64,000 bases of DNA from Schistosoma mansoni (taxonomy: Eukaryota; Platyhelminthes; Trematoda; Strigeidida; Schistosomatidae). The notes beneath the pieces are model-generated. The model ran no database searches, was not told the DNA's origin, and saw only the letters and a list, made by a program, of their open reading frames with translations. This document shows, in pieces, positions 1 through 12,600 of this stretch; the stretch's first letter is position 1, and each line of letters begins with the position of its first letter. Position numbers and translations under genes: made by a program. The DNA lies in the NCBI RefSeq assembly GCF_000237925.1, contig NC_031498.1, forward strand, positions 31,624,552 to 31,688,551, given 5' to 3'.

Positions 1-239
1 AGCATTGTAAATGTCTGTTCCAAAAAAGTAATAACAGGTCAATTAATTCCTAAATATCAAAACAGTAAGAAAACATGAAGTTTTATAACAAGTAATCAAC
101 ATGTAATTATACTGTTTTGAAATCGGGAATCTCAGTCAAGGTTCATCTATTTGTCTGTTCAACAAATATGAGAACTGAACCATTAAAATTATGATTATCA
201 GTCAATTTCTATCTAGTAGTATAATCATCACCTACTGTG
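1..239. other. AT-rich sequence, nothing recognised
   Basis: Low-complexity AT-rich DNA at the window edge with no coding or repeat signal that I recognise. Confidence 0.4.
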
Positions 240-546
240 GGAGAAAACAGATCAGATTTCAGCGGAGGAAGAAATCAGGAGGAAGCACTGGAAGTGTACA
301 GGACACACATTAAGGAAAGCAGCCAATTGTGTCATAAGACAAGCCCTCACATGGAATCCTGGTGAAAGGGAAAGAACGAGACCAAAGAACACATTACGCC
401 GAGAAATGGAAACAGACAAGAGGAGAATGAACAAGAATTGGATAGAAGTGAAAAGAAAAGGCCGAAGACAAGGTGTGTTGGAGAAAGCTAGTCGGCGGCC
501 TATGCTCCATTGGGGGTAACAGGCGTAAGTAAGTAAGTAAGTAAGC
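240..546 (+). mobile_element. 3' end of SR3/Perere-3-type RTE LINE
   Basis: On the plus strand this matches, in several frames, the C-terminal tail of the SR3/Perere-3-like reverse transcriptase: a region with [31 protein letters not shown], then the closing LVGGLCSIG. It ends in the family's (AAGT)n tail at about 523-546. Strongly 5'-truncated and frame-broken. Several similar fragments lie in the window. Confidence 0.75.
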
Positions 547-1004
547 AATTAAAGGTACTAGTTAATCGGAAATTCACAGTAACAAAACGAGTTGTTTATT
601 TGAATCAATTGAAGTTTGTTTATGTAGATAATTCTGAATTTGTTAAGTGATAACATTGGTGAGTCATATGTAGAATACATGAGATATATAAATATTAAGT
701 AGTATATATAGATAGATATGTCGCTGTATATTTTCTGATTAATGTTAGTTTGTATAAGTAGAAAATATTGGACTGTTTTAGTTATATTTAAGAGTAGACT
801 TTGTGAATTACCATTTGACAATAGTTTTTTATCAAGTTATTAGCATTAACTGATTATCGATCAAATCTGTGATCTGATAATTGACAAAAAAGTGATTCGG
901 ATCACTTTTCTTAGAGGATAAATTATTGGAACTAATCGATGGGGAGACTTTGATTTATAAGATGTATATGGTGTATTAGGAGTTCAGAGTGTACTTATTT
1001 CCCC
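547..1004. other. Intergenic, nothing recognised
   Basis: AT-rich DNA without credible reading frames or recognised repeats. Confidence 0.4.
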
Positions 1005-1690
1005 AGCCTAAGCAGCAGTAGGTCTCAATATAAACAAAGGGAAAAGCAAGACTCTCTGATACAATACAACATGCACCAATCAATTACACTTGACGGAGAA
1101 GCTTTGGAAGACATGGAAACCTTTACATATCTGAGCAGCATCATTCATGAACACGGTGGATCTGATGCGGATGTGAAGACGCGGATTGGCAAAGCAAGGG
1201 TGGAATATCTACAGCTGAAGAACATCTGGAACTCAAAACGACTGACTGTCAACCAACACCAAGATCAGAATTTTCAATACAAATGTCAAGACAGTTCTGC
1301 TGTATGGGGCGGAGACGTGTTTATTAACAGTTGTCTGTGCAAAATACTTCGGATTCGTTGGACAGACACTATCAGCAACAAGTTACAAGTTACAAACCAG
1401 ATTCCATCCTGCGGTGGAAGAAATCAGGAAGCAGCACTGGAAGTGGATAGGACACACATTGAGGAAGTCACCCAACTGTGTCACAAGGCAAGCCCTCACA
1501 TGGAATCCTCAAGACTAAAAGAGGAGAGAAAGACCAAAGAACACATTACACCGAGAAATGGAGACAGACATAAGAAGAATGAACAAAAACCGGGTAGAAC
1601 AAGAAAGGAAGGCCGAGGTCAGAGTGTGTTGTAGAATGCTGGTCGGCAGCCTATGCTCCATTGGGAGTAACAGGAGTAAGTAAATACGTA
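1005..1690 (+). mobile_element. 3' part of SR3/Perere-3-type RTE LINE
   Basis: A frame at 1071-1634 carries reverse-transcriptase C-terminal motifs: [47 protein letters not shown], and [14 protein letters not shown]. It then shifts frame after the TNQIP motif. The end is GGCCTATGCTCCATTGGGAG plus the AGTAAGTAA tail. Compared with the copy at 51.5-53 kb, it lacks part of the connection domain (the [20 protein letters not shown] block is out of frame and shortened). Confidence 0.8.
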
Positions 1691-2540
1691 AGTAAGCATG
1701 TCCCCTATGACAATTGAAATTGTGTCGCTTGACATTACTATAAAAAAAATCTCATCACTGGCTTACTACAAAACTAGGTTAATCATGGCAATTCGGTGAG
1801 GCACTATTTATCACAATTTCATAGACACGACGCACTCGTCGGTGCGAAATAACAAGAAAGTTAGATTTATGATTTTCTATTAGGGGCCTCCATCACATTC
1901 AATATAATCATGTTCTAATTTGTATTCATCGTTAAATATGAACTTCCTCTTACTCTAGGTCAACTGATTTTCAGTTAGAACTGTATAGTTGTTAAAATAA
2001 TTTGTTTATTTTGGATTTGATGAATGATTTGGAAAAGAAAAAAGGATTTATTTCTTGAAATGTTTAATATTTTAACAGGATGTCAATTATGTTACTTCGA
2101 AAGTTACAGTTCGAGCCTTTTCCTCAATTCAAATATTTCTGATTGATTTTGTGTGAGGATGATCCACAGGTGAAGTCGAGGAAGCTCTAAGAAGCCCAGA
2201 AGGAGCCCGACATATTCCATCCAATCAGCTTTGGGAAGAATATTCTAGAATTGCTTCCCTATTGGACAATTCTGATAACTCCCTGTGTGCCGATTGGATA
2301 ACTATAATGATGATTTTGTTTCTACTAAAAACTATAAATACCTGACAATTTTGTACCATGATCGATACTGTTTGGAATAACATTCCTTCTACTTGTCTTC
2401 TGATTTGTGGCTTGGGAGGGTTCTAGCGTTTGAGTGCTCAAGTATCGTGCGATAGACTAAGAAATCTAAGTGCGAGATACAACATTTTGTATGTTTATGA
2501 ACTTCAGAAATTGATATAAAATATACAAATAATAATCGAA
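1691..2540. other. Intergenic, nothing recognised
   Basis: No gene or known repeat is evident on either strand. Confidence 0.35.
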
Positions 2541-3045
2541 AAGTGCCCTGGTATGGCTGAGAATTGGGGAGAGTCATCTCTCTCTCGACAAATGCTCTGA
2601 CATGTTCACAAGTATAAAACCACTTCCAAGGAAGTCCTACTCACTAACTTCTTGAGACGACGGTGTCGTTTACAAAATTTAAACAAAGAAAAGTGAATCT
2701 CTGGAGTTTTAACCGGGTTGGTGAACACGATGAGTCTACCTATGGGAGTTGGAAAACCACTGATTTCAAACCTATAGTGCACATAAGACTCCAGGATCCT
2801 GAAGGAACAAAGAACATATAAACTTATTATTGGTCACTGGCTACCATGGAACTGTATCTCCTTACGTCGCTCCACTGCCTTATGGATTAGACCTTTAGAT
2901 TGAAGGCTCCAAGTCTGTCCCCGAAAGAAAACCATCTGTTTCAGTCTGGGCACCCGGGTAGTATCACAACCTACACACAAGCCAAGTGACTTCTGTGGTG
3001 TATATGTATCCGATGCTTCTTTGTTCAAACAAATATTCACTCTTA
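2541..3045 (+). mobile_element. Q retroposon, old diverged copy
   Basis: It shares the order of blocks seen in the complete copy at 9852-10389: CCCTGGTATGGCTGAGA at the start, TTTAACCGGGTTGGTG, GTGCACATAAGACTCCAGGA, GGTCACTGGCTACCATGG, CTGGGCACCCGGGTAGTATC, and a decayed tail. More diverged than other copies, so likely older. Confidence 0.7.
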
Positions 3046-3784
3046 TTACTCATATCTCCAATTAATTAATCCACATATATGTTTTTAATGACAATTTCCT
3101 AAATTTAAACTTAAATTTAGACAAAACTGTCGATTGTTCAACATTACCAACGAGAACAGAAATGGAACATTGAACATCGGTACACTACAGACATTATGAC
3201 TCACTCATTAGCTCTATTTAACAAATGACTTATTTGATTCTCTATATGAAAACTGTAACCATCCTAAAAAAAAAGAGGGGGAAAAAACGATTAATCAGTA
3301 TAGTATGTATAGTCTAGTTAAAAAAGGGAACAAACATTCATCAAAGGGAAACGAAAAAAAATTATTTTTTCTGTCATTTTACTCTTATTGTAATAGAGTA
3401 ACTCGGTCTAGAAAATAATTTTTCTTTGTCTCATAGAATGAGGAAAAAAACCAAACAAACATACGGACAACTTTGTTTTTCTAAACGATTTTTTTTGTAG
3501 TAGGAAGGTTGTCTTTCTTTCTTCTCCTTTTGTTGTTGTTGGTGTCGTTGTTGTCATTGTTGTCATCGCACGCACTAAAACCTAATCACTAATCCCAATA
3601 AGATACTAAATAAGGAATCCTTTTTTTTAATATAAGAGACGATAAGGATAATGGTAAAATACTCATAGAGATCGTTATTTACTCTAGGCCAAATATTATT
3701 TATATCAATCTTAAGAGATAGTAATCAGTATGAGGTATAAACTGTTATTATAATATTTCAGCATTTAATAGTAGACATAAGGTG
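3046..3784. other. Intergenic with a GTT-rich simple repeat
   Basis: AT-rich; 3528-3568 is a GTTGTTGTT-like imperfect microsatellite. No gene seen. Confidence 0.4.
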
Positions 3785-3985
3785 TAAGAGACTCAAGTGG
3801 GGAAGGGAAGCGGAAAAGAGGAAGGCCAAAGAACACATTACGCTGGGAAATAGAAGCAGATATCAAAAGGATGAATGTTAACTGGAAAGAACTAGAAAGG
3901 TTTGCCGAGGACAGGGTTGGATGGAGAATGCTGGTGGGTGACCTATGCTCCTCCACGAGGGCTAACAGGCGTAAGTAAGAAAGTA
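3785..3985 (+). mobile_element. 3' tip of SR3/Perere-3-type RTE LINE
   Basis: Matches the last coding part and tail of the family: AAGAACACATTACGCTGGGA, GAACTAGAAAGGTTTGCCGA, GGGTTGGATGGAGAATGCTG, GGCGTAAGTAAG. 5'-truncated. Confidence 0.75.
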
Positions 3986-5317
3986 CTATCATAGTATTAT
4001 ATTATATTGTTGTTCATAACAATTATTAGAAATCAGTAAATTAGTATGAATGTAAAAGGGTTAACTGAAAAGCACCTAATACTCGTTAAGTTGATTCATC
4101 GCGTTTTGATGAATTATAAGAAACTCTCAATAACCGCCGCACTATATCCTGAAAGTCTAACGGAATCTGTGCTCTCAACTGTACACATAAACAGAAGCGT
4201 AAATACACAAGTTTTCATTGGTTAAAAGCGTCTTCTAATCACTGAGCCTCAATTTTGTGGTCTAGCCAATTTCATTTTTTTATTTTCTTAAGATGAACGA
4301 AAAATATACTTTAAGATTACTACTGTACATTGAAAATAAGGTGCATAAGAAGTTGATGATACCGGACTACTTATTCATTCACTTTTTAACTTATTGGAAC
4401 AAAGTGATGTTAGTTACGCGACGACACCTGATGTTTTTTTCAGTGGCCCTATATCTGACTCCAGTTAGATCAGATAAATGTTCATTATCAAATGATTTTT
4501 GTCGAAATATACAACCTGGCTATCCTCGTATATATTCATCGACTTAAATCACGTTAGTGAACAACGGGATTAAATAAGTCAAATACGCGAATGGATTTTG
4601 AATACGTACATCTTGTAAACTCATTGATCTGGATAGAAAATCAGAAGGACGAAGAGAAGAGAGAGGAGCAAAATGACGCGCGGTGAAGAAGGCATCTAAG
4701 CCAACTCGATTTAATCAAATGTTAATCGATATTTATAGTCTGACCAAAACTAAATTACAGATATGTGATGAGTAGGGTAAGCAATACACATACAATCATA
4801 CAAAAACAGTCAGAATTAATAAGCGAATAATTGAAAAGGTCAAAATGTGACTCAAGTAGGATGAATAAATTGACTTGTCCGAAAGCTAGAATAAGCTATG
4901 TGGGCTTGACATAGCACCCAACACTACATCTTAAATTTATGCAACACAATTTATACTACTATTAAGTAGTGTGAACATGTATCACAAATTCCGAGTGGAT
5001 CTAGAGGAACTCAGATACATTACTTTAATAAGACGTAGGATTCTTCAAACATTTTTCTCCTTAATAAACATGAACAGAAAAACAAACTTCCATTACTCTT
5101 GTATAAATTAAAATCTATCGATTAAGATAGGTATAAGAGGTTTTCTGTTCTTAAAAAAAGTTAATCAATAAACAAAGTTTATTCACTTAGTATTGCTTGT
5201 TTCAATCTTCCCATTGATGTTTAGGACTGCAACTGTTCAGTCTCTTATTGACATATGTGCATACTGTGCGTATTGCCTCGATAAACCCTTATTTCACCCT
5301 ATTGCACAAGCAAGTGG
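3986..5317. other. Intergenic, nothing recognised
   Basis: AT-rich. An 84-codon frame at 4293-4547 has no coding character that I can support. Confidence 0.35.
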
Positions 5318-5500
5318 CTATCAGAACTCAGTAGATGAGTGGATAATGCGATGGCGTTTGAAGCGAACGATACTGGGTTCGAGTCCCAGAGTGAACATCA
5401 ACTCTGAGATGCAGGTACATCAAGCTGACGAGTCCCAAATAGGATGAAACGCGCGTCAAACTGGATTCCACTGCTATTCGCTATCCATCTTTGCTTATAA
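5318..5500 (+). mobile_element. Sm-alpha SINE with tRNA-like promoter and hammerhead ribozyme
   Basis: The tRNA-like head has an A-box-like stretch AGTGGATAATGCGATGG and a B box GGGTTCGAGTCCCAG. It is followed by the ribozyme, including CTGACGAGTCCCAAATAGGA and ACGCGCGTC, and then CTGGATTCCACTGC. This is the arrangement known for schistosome Sm-alpha retroposons. Short, single copy here, without a clear target-site duplication. Confidence 0.88.
5425..5457 (+). ncRNA. Hammerhead ribozyme core of Sm-alpha
   Basis: The conserved core CTGACGA (5425-5431), the stem II hairpin GTCC/GGAT, GAAA (5446-5449) and the GTC cleavage triplet (5455-5457) are all present. Stem II keeps a G-U pair. Stem I looks weakened: CAAG faces AAACTGG where known Sm-alpha copies pair CCAG with CTGG. 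Activity is therefore doubtful. Confidence 0.8.
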
Positions 5501-5832
5501 AGTTTATTATTTGAAAGTGAAATTACGATAACTAACTTCTGAATATAAGAAAAACGATGTAACCTAACTGAATGATGAATTATGTTTACTATAGTTTCCT
5601 CTAAAACTATAAATTTCCATTATGAAGATTAAAATAACATACATAAGCGAACAATATTCTTTTTATTTAAGTCTTCATTGTGTTTTGCTCTAATCTAAGG
5701 TAGCATTCATGTCCATACAGTAAAAAACATTATATCAATCAAGGTAGTTTATGAATCAGTGATAACAGAGAAGTAGATTGCATAACTATACATAATAAGT
5801 GAAAAGTACAGATTGATGGTGTGATGACAGGT
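5501..5832. other. Intergenic, nothing recognised
   Basis: AT-rich with no credible frame or repeat. Confidence 0.35.
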
Positions 5833-5851
5833 ATAATAATAATAATAATAC
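5833..5851 (+). repeat. (ATA)n microsatellite
   Basis: Short run of AATAAT repeats next to the tail of the minus-strand RTE fragment. Confidence 0.8.
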
Positions 5852-6093
5852 TTACGTACATACGTACTTACGCCTGTTACTCTCAATGCAGAATAGGCCG
5901 CCGACAAGCATTCTACAACCCACTCTGTCCTCCGCCTTCCTTTCTAGTTCTATTCAATTTTTGTTCATTCTTCTCATGTCTGTCTCCATTTCTCGGCGTA
6001 ATGTGTTCTTTGGTCTTCCTCTTCCATTGGCCTTCAAGATTCCATGTGAGGACTTGTCTTGTGACGCAGTTGTGTGCTTTCCTCAATGTGTGT
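5852..6093 (-). mobile_element. 3' end of SR3/Perere-3-type RTE LINE, minus strand
   Basis: Reverse-strand match to the family 3' end: tail ACTTACGTACATACGTACTT, then CGCCTGTTACTCTCAATG and GGCCGCCGACAAGCATTCT. It is flanked on both sides by ATA trinucleotide runs. Confidence 0.8.
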
Positions 6094-6123
6094 CAATAAT
6101 AATAATAATAATAATAATAATAA
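6094..6123 (+). repeat. (AAT)n microsatellite
   Basis: About nine AAT units directly after the RTE fragment. Confidence 0.85.
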
Positions 6124-6679
6124 AGGTGTAAATCAACGTTTCCGAATAGAAAATGGACCAAGAAATAGACGTTAGAATAATCATCATTTAAAATGTTGAA
6201 ATGACGTAATGAGAAACGTTCACATAATTAGATAGTGCAGAATATATACAAAAGAGGGTAAAGAAAAACAAATGAATGAAAAATCTGGTTAGCGTTGTTT
6301 AGCGAGTTGGTTTTCTACGGGATGGGGTCGCTAACCCCATGTCCAAACTTCTTCCATTTTCTGGGCTTGGGACCGGCAGTAACCCTTGGAGGAGCTACAG
6401 GCGGAGTTAATAAAAGATCTAGAAAATAGTAATCATAATTATTTGTAAAATCATATTTAACTACTGCAAAATTACTCACAGATATATGATTGAAGAATAT
6501 ATATATATATATTCTTCCTTGGTATGCTAGTTTGTTGCCAGATGATAAGAATTTGTGTTCATTGTTGAAGACTCTGAAGCTGAAAGTAATTCAATGTATT
6601 ATCAAAAGGTATTAATTTTGAAGTTCATATTTCCGATTGCCTTTGATATATATACTTTAAACCCGATATACAATTAAAC
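6124..6679. other. Intergenic with a short TA run
   Basis: Contains an AT dinucleotide run (about 6496-6512). Otherwise nothing recognised. Confidence 0.4.
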
Positions 6680-7102
6680 ACATTTATTTATTTATTTAAA
6701 CGCACAAATATTAGTGCAAGGAAGCACCAGATAAATATGTGCCACACAAATTTCATTCGATTTGTGTGAGGGCTGTTATACTTCCCAAGTGCCCAAACTG
6801 AAACAGGTGGTTTTCTTAGGGGACTACACCCGGTGCCTTTGACCTAACGGTTTGATCCACAAAGCAGTGGAGCATCGTGAGGAGATTCAGTCCCATGATA
6901 GCCGGTGACCAACGATTGGTTCATACGCCATTTGTTCCCTCAGGATTCTGGATCCCATGTGCACCATTGGTTTGGAATCAGGGTTTCCTAACTCTCTGGG
7001 AGAACTTTCCGTGTCCACCAACCCGGTTAAAGCACCGGACATTCGCTTTTCGTCCTCTCAATTTCGTAAACAACAGTAGTGCCACGAGAAGGCAATGAGT
7101 GT
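6680..7102 (-). mobile_element. Q retroposon, 5'-truncated, minus strand
   Basis: Starts on the plus strand with the reversed tail ATTTATTTATTTAAACGCAC and carries, reversed, the Q blocks GGTGGTTTTCTTAGGGG, GCACCATTGGTTTGGAATCA, CCGTGTCCACCAACCCGGTT and GCCACGAGAAGGCAATGAGT. The first roughly 110 bp of the complete element are missing. Confidence 0.85.
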
Positions 7103-8164
7103 TGTTAGTAGTGTGTTAATTTTATTTTTCTTCGAAACACTACATATTGTGCTTGTAGTTTGGTATTTGAACTTAGAATTGTGGATTTTGCTCTCTTCCT
7201 TTTGCATGTGATTTATATAACGTATGATAAAATTTCTAATATTATTTTATATTGTATATGACTTTGTTCAATGGTAATCAACTTGACAACTTTTTTTATT
7301 GGCTTTGGTGGTCAATCTATCTTATCTGATAAAACTAAAGAAGATTTAGATTTGATTGTATCATCGAAGCATTTCATAGTTGACTGTTTAAAATCACGTT
7401 CAATGGGTATTGGGTGAAAGTTTTTTGATTTCACATGTCTTGTGAACGTTTAAAATTTCCTCCTTAAAGTTGTGATATTCTGATAACTGTAACATAAGAC
7501 TGGATCGAAATTAAAAAAGGAATGATATCCGTACATTTCAGAAAGTGACGCCTAGAAATATGAACATTTCTGTCAATCCTATGACTGCACCAACACTTCT
7601 TGTGCTTTTTCTTTCTCTTAGAAACATTATTATGGGAGGTTTCAGGAGAGCAATCGCCTGTTCTTTATTATTTGTGACTCAGATATTTAAATGTGTAGCT
7701 TCTATGTTCCTTCGGGTGATGACAATGCTTTTAGTGTTTTTCTAAATATTCATCTTGAGATTGATAACTTTCATCATAAGTATTACAACTATATTCATAC
7801 TAGAGCGCACTTAAACGATCGTTACACAAATCATAGTCAAGAGAATAGGGACCCTAGAACTTTACAGCAGAAATATAACATGCTTGTTTCTTAACTAGTG
7901 ACTTCATTATCCGTGAATCATTCAAATACTTAACTAAATCTCTATTCATTTGATTCTTATTCTATAACTTCCTATGATAAATTCTGAACAAACAAGATTT
8001 GTTGAATTCTTCTAAGAAGAAATAAGTCAGTGAAGTGCTAATCGAACTCTCCCTCATTATATTCTACCGAAAATTATAACATTATGCTTCGAAAACTTAT
8101 CAGTAACTTGAACTCATCAGTGACAATCTCACTGACAAGTGCTTTTATATAATTATAATCATTT
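7103..8164. other. Intergenic, nothing recognised
   Basis: AT-rich; short frames at 7545-7894 overlap each other and lack coding character. Confidence 0.35.
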
Positions 8165-8209
8165 TTTCATAGTTGAAATCGTGAGTCAACCGATAGACTA
8201 TCGGTTAAG

Positions 8210-8335
8210 TGCCAACCCTTGCCTCTACGTCTGCATCAGATCCTCCTTGTTTATCGATGATGCTGCTCAGGTACGCGAAAAACTTCACATCCTTCAGAGC
8301 TTCTCTATCAAGTGTGATTGGATTGGTGCTTTCTA
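8210..8335 (-). mobile_element. Internal fragment of SR3/Perere-3-type RTE
   Basis: On the minus strand it reads as part of the family protein: ITLDREALKDVKFFAYLSSI, then IDKQGGSDADVEARVG. Both ends are missing. It is wedged between two pieces of hammerhead SINE sequence (about 8165-8209 and 8355-8541). Confidence 0.7.
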
Positions 8336-8354
8336 TGTTATTTCAGGATATTGA

Positions 8355-8541
8355 CTTAATCAATAGTCTATCGGTTAAGTGCTCTGGTGCGAGACTGGTA
8401 GGTTCTGGGATGGAATGTCGCGAGTGCGGGATCGTGGATGCGCACTGCTGAGGAGTCCCATAATAGGACGAAATGGTCGTCCAGTGCTTCCGGGTTTTCG
8501 ATGGTGATCTAGCTTCAAATGACTCATGATTTCAACTATTA
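8355..8541 (+). mobile_element. Hammerhead-bearing tRNA-derived SINE (Sm-alpha relative)
   Basis: Head GTCTATCGGTTAAGTGCTCT (A-box side), a degenerate B box around GTTCTGGGATGGAATGTC, the ribozyme, then the 3' part CTAGCTTCAAATGACTCATG. Same family as the copies at 16.2-16.5 and 63.2 kb. Confidence 0.8.
8448..8481 (+). ncRNA. Hammerhead ribozyme core in SINE
   Basis: CTGAGGA (fits CUGANGA), a stem II hairpin GTCCCATAATAGGAC with good pairing, GAAA at 8470-8473, then GTCGTC with a cleavage triplet. Core nucleotides look intact; stem III has not been folded. Confidence 0.7.
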
Positions 8542-9685
8542 CATTACAATAATATCCACATAAAAACCCCTTTCGTAGTTAATGATTAAATCATACAGAG
8601 ATGATTAAAAGATGAGTACAAAATTTATACAGTTTGTTGGGGATGTCAGATCCCTAGAAATCACTTGGTAAATGAATTATTTTTTGTAATTTTATTCCGA
8701 AATTTTGAATTTCGCTGTTTTCGTGCCAAAAGCGCTCTTCACACCTTCACGTCATATTTCCCACTTGGGAAAATCTTACACGTTATTGGTCCGTTGTATC
8801 TTTTAGTATACTATTCTGTAACGTTTCCCATGGACAGTTTTATGTTGTATATATACGTTTGATTTCTTCCTGTTGTGATTGCTTGTGGTTCTGGCTGCTT
8901 ACGGAATATATTTCCCCTCACTTCCGTCTTGGACTTCTCACTACAGTTAGCGGACCCTAGGACAACAGATTAGAATAGCCGATCGTGTCACTATGTCATT
9001 GACCTTCATTCCGTTTACCAAGTAAGAAGAAATCGTAATTAATATTCAAGCATATCACAACTCAACCTTTATAACATATAACGAATGACAAAAAAAATTG
9101 GCAATTCAAAGTATACTTTTATTTTCAATTGAATTTGTTTTCTTTTTTTACAAAAACTACTTAAATTCAAATAGTAGTTTGTATTATTAAATGAAAAAAG
9201 ATCTTTATGATTATATATATATAAATCAAACATTAAAAATAACAAAATTAAAACAAGTTAATGGCTTATTGATCATATAAATACACTTCTTGATGTTGTT
9301 GTTCTTGTTGTCCTTGTAGCTAATTGACAAGGGGGAAATATTGTGAAGATAAAAACAATTTAAATGTTTGCTTGTTTGTTTGTTTATTTTTTGTACAAGG
9401 GAAAGAGAAAATTCTAATTATGACTACTAACAAGAGTATAGTTAGTAGTATAATAATAATAAATACAATTTGAATATTGAATGAAATAGAATTTCTATTT
9501 TAAAAAAAAACTAGACTTATTTCGATGTCATTTTTGGGGGGGGAGAGAGAAAAGAAAAAAAGGAGAATAGATAGTTATGATGAAGAATGAATTAGGGAAT
9601 ATAGTATCATTATCAAACCAAAAAAAATGACAATGCTTTTTTTGTAATAAGGAGATCAATGATTGATATTGATAGAAATGATGAA
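8542..9685. other. Intergenic, 3' flank of MAU2
   Basis: Contains the MAU2 3' UTR at the right end and homopurine/AT runs (9510-9560). No other gene seen. Confidence 0.4.
9383..9388 (-). promoter_or_regulatory. Candidate poly(A) signal of MAU2
   Basis: AATAAA read on the minus strand about 300 nt past the MAU2 stop codon. The region is AT-rich, so the hexamer could be chance. Confidence 0.3.
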
Positions 9686-12600
9686 TTATAATAAATTAGT
9701 ATCTGAAGTTGATGCAACTGTATGCGGTGGCTGGAGTTCAGGTAATGGTCCATCTAACCACTAAAAATGTAAAAAAAAACAATACAAATTGAGATTCACT
9801 GAATAAATTTTAAAATATGTATAAGACAGGAAGAGATATACTGTAGTTATGGTTCGCCCCAAATGTCCTGGTACGGCCGAGAGTGGGGAGGGTTCGCCCT
9901 CTTCCTCGAAATGCTCCCACATGGCCAGCGAATATATAGCCTCTACCATGGAAGTTCTACTCATTGCCTTCTCGTGGCATTACTGTTGTTTACGAAATTG
10001 AGAGGACGAAAAGCGAATGTCCGGTGCTTTAACCGGGTTGGTGGACACGGCGTGTCTACCTAGGGGAGTTGAAAAACCCTTATTCTAAAACAATGGTGCA
10101 CATGGACTCCAGTATTCTGAAGGAACAAATGGCGTATGAATCAATCGTTGGTCACCCACTACCATGGGACTGCATCTCATTACGATGCTCCACTGTCTTG
10201 TGGATTAGGCCTTTAGGTCAAAGGCTCCGAGTGTGGCCCCTTAAGAAAACCACCTGCTTTGGTCTGGGCACCCGGACAGTATCATAGCCCCCACACAATT
10301 AAATGGAATGACAATTTTTTGTGTGGCGCATACATATTTGGTGCCCCCTTGTACCGATATTTATGTGTTCAAATAGATAAATAAGTAAATAGTTATGCTT
10401 CACTGATATAGAAAATTGGCTATCAACTAATTTTTAATTTAACAATGGTGTAAAAAATAGTAAGCCTAAAGTATAAGAGAGAATAAGTCGCGTTTAATAC
10501 AACAATTTCAAGACTGTGGAGGACAATTGATGAAAGAATATTGACTATCTGATTAGATTAAACCTTATTTCGAAGATGATTTAATCACGTATTTACAAAA
10601 CAAAGGTTTGTCGATGAAAACTATTCTATGCGACAGTGGACAAGAAATAATGCTAAGAAAACGTGAAAACAAATATAATGAGAAGTGACTCGATTTTCAC
10701 TCATTTTATAGTGACTGAGAAAAATCACACTGCTAGTTAAGTACTGTATGGTCTTTAATACAGATATGGTAAATCAGTCAGTCACAACGTAGAACTTCGT
10801 ACGTACGTACATCAGTCCGAGTCGCCATAGCACATTAACACAGAGATGCAGTTGCCGATTCAAATCCCATAGTGGTAGAAGTAGTAAGAGTAACTCGAAA
10901 GATTAGGGTTTGAAGATGTTATTCAAGGAGTACAATCCAAAGAAATAAATTTGGAAAGAGAAAAAAGAAATGGACATGAAGAATTCAGAAGATTAGAATT
11001 TGGTAGAGCACAAACAGTGGATGCACCTGCGCCATTGCAAACGATTTTGAGCCATCTCATTCAAGGTCTCTAACCATCGATTGCTATCATCTCGCGAATC
11101 CCAATCAGGTAGTCTACATCTACCAACATGACTCAGTCCAATTGTCAGTGACTTCATGGATTTGTGCCACGTTTTGGTCTGGCCGCCCATAGCTTTCTTC
11201 CAACCTACTCCTACACCATGAAACATTGCACATCGGGGCATTCAACTGATGAAGTTTCACTGCTTCATAAAGCGATTTGCTATCCTTACCTAGTACCCGT
11301 TTCCTAACAACTGCATTACTTACTCGGTTGTCCCAGGACATATGAGCAATGCTTCGAAGATCGATAACTAGTAGCCTACAAATATCCTCTACTCTTATCG
11401 GTCATGTTGCACTGTCATAAAGTCTGAATGTGTGTCTATGTTCTATGACCTGACATAGTGTGAATATCTGGTCTATACAACCACGTCCAGGTCGAAAACC
11501 AGCCTGGGCTTCTCTAGTCTGCCCTTCACAATTGAAAATCCATCTTAGAATATAACACCTGACACAGGGCATGTGAGTGTCAAATAGACTATTACAATCC
11601 TTGTGCTCAATTGCGTGATTAATCGGAATATTTAATATGCGAATCTTTCTAATACGCTTCTGTTTGGTTGCCTATCTATCCATTTATCTACTGATTATAT
11701 TACATTATTATATTGGTCTATAAATAATTGAGACACGTTGACTGAATGACACTCCAAATGGTTTGAATTTATTTTAATACAATGGAGATCCAATTCTGGA
11801 TTTCATTCATTCAAATACAGTTACTAGTGACTCCAAGTGCCACTGTCGATAAAAATCTAATCCAATTAATAAGAACTCCAATTCTGGTAATAATCTGATA
11901 CTAATATTACTTCACTCGAGTCGTGTCCTTTGAATCCTTATTTTGATTCTGTTTAATGCTATTGTATATCCAAATTAACTTCATTACTTAAACATACATT
12001 TAGGAATAATCATATTGAAGTTCCTATTTAATCCAATTGTCATTGGTCATTAATATAATGATAATGAACTGCCCCCAAGAAACTCCTGTAACCGGTGTAT
12101 CTCCAAAATAACTGATATAAGTGAAGTAGAACCACTGTAATATTTCCAATACTTCAAATATGTACGCTCAGAAATCAAGATGACAATGATACACTGGGTC
12201 AATCAGGCACAAGCCAAGTGATAAGTAAGGGATGCTGACGGTCGCACGCTATTGGTCAAGATTTGCATTCACCGTCTACAAAGTTGATCAACATGAAGTC
12301 ATATGAATAAGTCCCTCTATTAGACTCACTTTAATCTCAATACATAAGGACCTCTTACTAACCTTAACAGATTCACTATTATAAACTATTCTTTCTTAGA
12401 ACCTACTTTCTGATTAACTAAAAACGAACGAATCATTCAAATTTGTCTGTCATACTGTATACTTAATTAAACAAACAAACTAGATAAAAAACAATTTACC
12501 TCAATAAGTGAATGTTCCGGGGCAGAAATAGCACGCATATGTTCATGTATTACAATTTTAGAAAAACGATCATGTTCAGTAAACCAACGAGTTTCTTCTT

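Noticed and set aside
4293-4547. 84-codon frame as a gene
   Set aside because: AT-rich composition, no splice or motif support, and no recognised similarity.
9863-10063. Shared short frame in Q copies (LLVALLLFTKLR in copies at 9.9 and 17.4 kb) as a real gene
   Set aside because: Other Q copies (for example 37.7 kb) do not keep it. The similarity follows from common descent of the repeat.
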